Below, piece by piece: positions 62,142-64,000 of a DNA stretch of 64,000 nucleotides. Origin of the DNA: Planctomycetota bacterium (GTDB taxonomy: Bacteria; Planctomycetota; Planctomycetia; Planctomycetales; Planctomycetaceae). The DNA lies in contig QQVO01000004.1 in assembly GCA_003388505.1 (NCBI GenBank), positions 1 to 64,000 on the forward strand, in the 5' to 3' direction. Under the pieces are notes generated by a model. That model had not been told where the DNA came from and ran no database searches. It saw nothing but the letters and a program-made list of their open reading frames with translations. Made by a program: the position numbers and the translations under genes. How positions within the stretch are numbered: position 1 is the stretch's first letter; each line of letters begins with the position of its first letter.

Positions 62142-62169
62142 CATAGAGCATAGAGCAGAGGTCAGAGGT
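62142..62169. repeat. Heptanucleotide tandem repeat (4 units)
   Basis: CATAGAG, CATAGAG, CAGAGGT, CAGAGGT: two doublets of 7-base units directly after the lipoprotein stop codon. Confidence 0.75.
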
Positions 62170-62203
62170 TATGAGATTGCTCGTATGAACGATCCGACCG
62201 ATC

Positions 62204-62231
62204 ACTGACAACCGACAACCAGGAACGACAA
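62204..62231. repeat. Heptanucleotide-spaced repeat (4 imperfect units)
   Basis: ACTGACA, ACCGACA, ACCAGGA, ACGACAA: 7-base periodicity with an AC start in each unit. It lies 22 bases before the ResB start. Confidence 0.6.
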
Positions 62232-62253
62232 CCCCACACTTGGGGGAGCGATT

Positions 62254-64000
62254 ATGGCAACCACCACGAGACCGGAAACGACTTCGCGCCAGCCGGCTGA
62301 CGAAGGGGGCTTTCTCGATGCGCCGGGAGATGCGGTGCCGGGGACGTACTCCGTTTCCGAACCGGTGCGGAGGGCGCTGAAGCCCCTGGCTTCGCTCAAG
62401 TTGACGGTCGTCCTGTTTGCGTTGTCGATCTTCATCGTCCTGGCGGGCACACTCGCGCAGGTCGAGAAAGACATCTGGGACGTCATCAACGAATACTTCC
62501 GCGTCGACTTTGCGCACATCACTCAGCAAAGCTTCCCGTGGATCAATTTCGGTGCGTTTTTCACGTGGATCGACGTGCAGCTCTTTTTCCCGGTTTCGTT
62601 TTTCCCGTCGCGGCCCGACCTGCCCGACTGGCTCGGGTTCCCCTTCCCCAAGGGCTGGCTGATCGGCGCGGTGATGATGCTGAACCTGTTCGCGGCGCAC
62701 ACCGTGCGGTTCAAGGTGCAGGCTTCCGGGATGCGGCTGTTGACGGGTTGCGGCGTGCTGGTGTTGGGAGCGATCGTGACGACGCTCGTGATTGCGGGCG
62801 GCAGCGGGGCGGGCGGCTTCACGGGTGACACGCTCATCAGCTACGGCATGCTGTGGAAACTGATGCAACTCAGTCTGCTGGCGCTGCTGGCCGGTTGCGT
62901 GTACGGCGTTGTGGCTCTGAGTCGTGAACGGTCCGGTCTGCGGTGGCTGCTGGGAATCTGCGGAGCGTTGCTGGCAGTCGCGCTCTATTTCAGTTGGGCG
63001 TACGCCTCCGGCATCGACGATTCGTCGATGCGGATTCTCTACCAACTCGTAAAGGGGACGCTAGCGGGCCTGGTGCTGCTGGCCGGTTGCGTGATGGTAT
63101 TTCGCAAGCGGGCCGGCATTGTGCTGTTGCACGGCGGCATCGGGCTGATGATGGTCAGCGAAGTGGTGGTCGGCGTGCAGGCGACCGAAGCGCGGATGCA
63201 AATCGAAGAAGGTCAGTCTTCGAACTTCGTGGAGGACATCAACACGTCGGAACTCGCGTTCGTCACCGACGCGGACGAAGGCGAACAGCGGCACATTGTC
63301 GTTCCCGAGCGATTGCTCAAAGCGGGAGAAACGATTTCGAGCGACGAACTCCCGGTGGATGTCGAGGTTCTGCAGTTCATGCGGAACTCTGACATCGTTC
63401 CACTGCGGCGAGCGCCGGATGGCCTGGAGAATCCGGCCACCGCTGGTGTCGGCACGGCGAATGTCGCCGTCGAGAAGAAGCCGGTGACGGGGATGGAGAG
63501 CGAAGTGAATCTTCCCTCCGCGTACGTCACGCTCCGTGAAAAGGAGACCGGCCGAGAACTGGGAACCTACCTCGTCAGCGCCGCGCTGGACATGTTCGAT
63601 CTCGACTGGAATTACCAGACGGTGAACGTCGACGGCGTCGAATACAAGCTGAACCTGCGGTTTGAGCGGTCGTACAAGCCTTACGTTGTCACTCTCAAGA
63701 ATGTGGAGAAGGAAGACTACATCGGCACCGACACGCCGCGCGACTATTCGTCGTACATCAGCCTGAAGGATGAATCACGCGGCGAGGAACGGTCGACGAT
63801 TCACATCTGGATGAATAATCCGTTGCGTTACGCAGGGGAGACGTTCTACCAGAGCAGTTATACGCCGGCGAATGCCGTGTATGAGGGGTCGAAGGAATGG
63901 ACGTCCCTGCAGGTCGTCAAGAACAGCGGCTGGATGATCCCCTACGTGGGGTGCATGATCGTGCTGGTCGGGATGTGCGCCCAGTTCTGCCTGACGCTGT
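62254..64000 (+). CDS. resB: ResB-family cytochrome c biogenesis protein (cut by the right edge)
   Basis: 582 complete codons are visible from ATG 62254; no stop is reached. ResB works with CcsA/ResC to hand heme to apocytochromes outside the inner membrane. Seen: a cytoplasmic leader, then LKPLASLKLTVVLFALSIFIVLAGTLAQ (first helix, typical ResB sequence), IDVQLFFPVSFFPSRPDLPDWLGFPFPKGWLIGAVMMLNLFAAHTVRF (second helix region), GIVLLHGGIGLMMVSEVVVG, a long extracytoplasmic beta-rich domain with RYAGETFYQSSYTPANAVYEG, and a last helix GWMIPYVGCMIVLVGMCAQF. Extra helices between 210 and 330 are more than in the minimal family, so the gene could continue into a CcsA-type domain beyond the edge. 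The CxxCH protein at 22220 is a possible client. Confidence 0.88.
   Translation, partial: MATTTRPETTSRQPADEGGFLDAPGDAVPGTYSVSEPVRRALKPLASLKLTVVLFALSIFIVLAGTLAQVEKDIWDVINEYFRVDFAHITQQSFPWINFGAFFTWIDVQLFFPVSFFPSRPDLPDWLGFPFPKGWLIGAVMMLNLFAAHTVRFKVQASGMRLLTGCGVLVLGAIVTTLVIAGGSGAGGFTGDTLISYGMLWKLMQLSLLALLAGCVYGVVALSRERSGLRWLLGICGALLAVALYFSWAYASGIDDSSMRILYQLVKGTLAGLVLLAGCVMVFRKRAGIVLLHGGIGLMMVSEVVVGVQATEARMQIEEGQSSNFVEDINTSELAFVTDADEGEQRHIVVPERLLKAGETISSDELPVDVEVLQFMRNSDIVPLRRAPDGLENPATAGVGTANVAVEKKPVTGMESEVNLPSAYVTLREKETGRELGTYLVSAALDMFDLDWNYQTVNVDGVEYKLNLRFERSYKPYVVTLKNVEKEDYIGTDTPRDYSSYISLKDESRGEERSTIHIWMNNPLRYAGETFYQSSYTPANAVYEGSKEWTSLQVVKNSGWMIPYVGCMIVLVGMCAQFCLTL

Overview
The window is about 62-63% GC by eye and reads as chromosomal DNA of a planctomycete (Planctomycetales-like). 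The main evidence is families that are largely confined to, or strongly expanded in, that phylum: a cytochrome-type CxxCH/DUF1549/DUF1553 secreted protein followed by DUF1501 proteins, several DUF1080 (3-keto-disaccharide hydrolase-like) proteins, a giant secreted WD40 protein, a BamB-like repeat protein preceded by a 56-residue membrane protein, a 54-residue basic protein, and abundant short palindromic and heptanucleotide repeats. No phage, plasmid origin, rRNA or CRISPR array was seen.

Layout. 1-2 kb: the 5' end of a minus-strand gene, tRNA-Val(GAC) and a secreted protein. 2.4-7.2 kb: a core-metabolism block (menG/ubiE, ubiD-like, serC, then prs on the plus strand). 7.3-11.8 kb: a two-gene RND efflux operon. 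12.4-22 kb: a secreted TlpA-like thioredoxin protein, an orphan HicB-like protein, a large unknown protein, a truncated HicB remnant, corA, a DUF1080 lipoprotein and the Cu+ ATPase copA. 22.2-30 kb: the DUF1549 protein, then a rearranged region with two paralogous small genes, a nucleotidyltransferase, one intact DUF1501 gene, and 5' and 3' remnants of a second DUF1501 gene lying on either side of it. 30-40.5 kb: a 1785-residue WD40 protein, a solute-binding lipoprotein and a 1066-residue membrane/TPR protein. 40.8-47.4 kb: uxuA, a second DUF1080 protein, a STAS-like protein, a DUF433-DUF433-DUF5615 toxin-antitoxin-like operon and a second DUF1501 gene. 47.5-55.5 kb: secreted or exported enzymes and a cupredoxin-like protein. 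55.7-64 kb: conserved housekeeping genes (rpsT, dxr, rseP, an MFS transporter) and, at the right edge, a ResB-type cytochrome c biogenesis gene cut by the window.

The genes suggest a marine- or soil-type heterotroph that uses menaquinone, exports c-type cytochromes and many large extracytoplasmic proteins, and degrades sugars (uxuA, DUF1080, amidohydrolase and glycosidase-like proteins). The most unusual material is not the core genes but the repeats: in-CDS palindromes and heptamer tandem repeats, a 240-250 bp dispersed repeat present twice, and the split DUF1501 remnants around a candidate antitoxin/nucleotidyltransferase pair.
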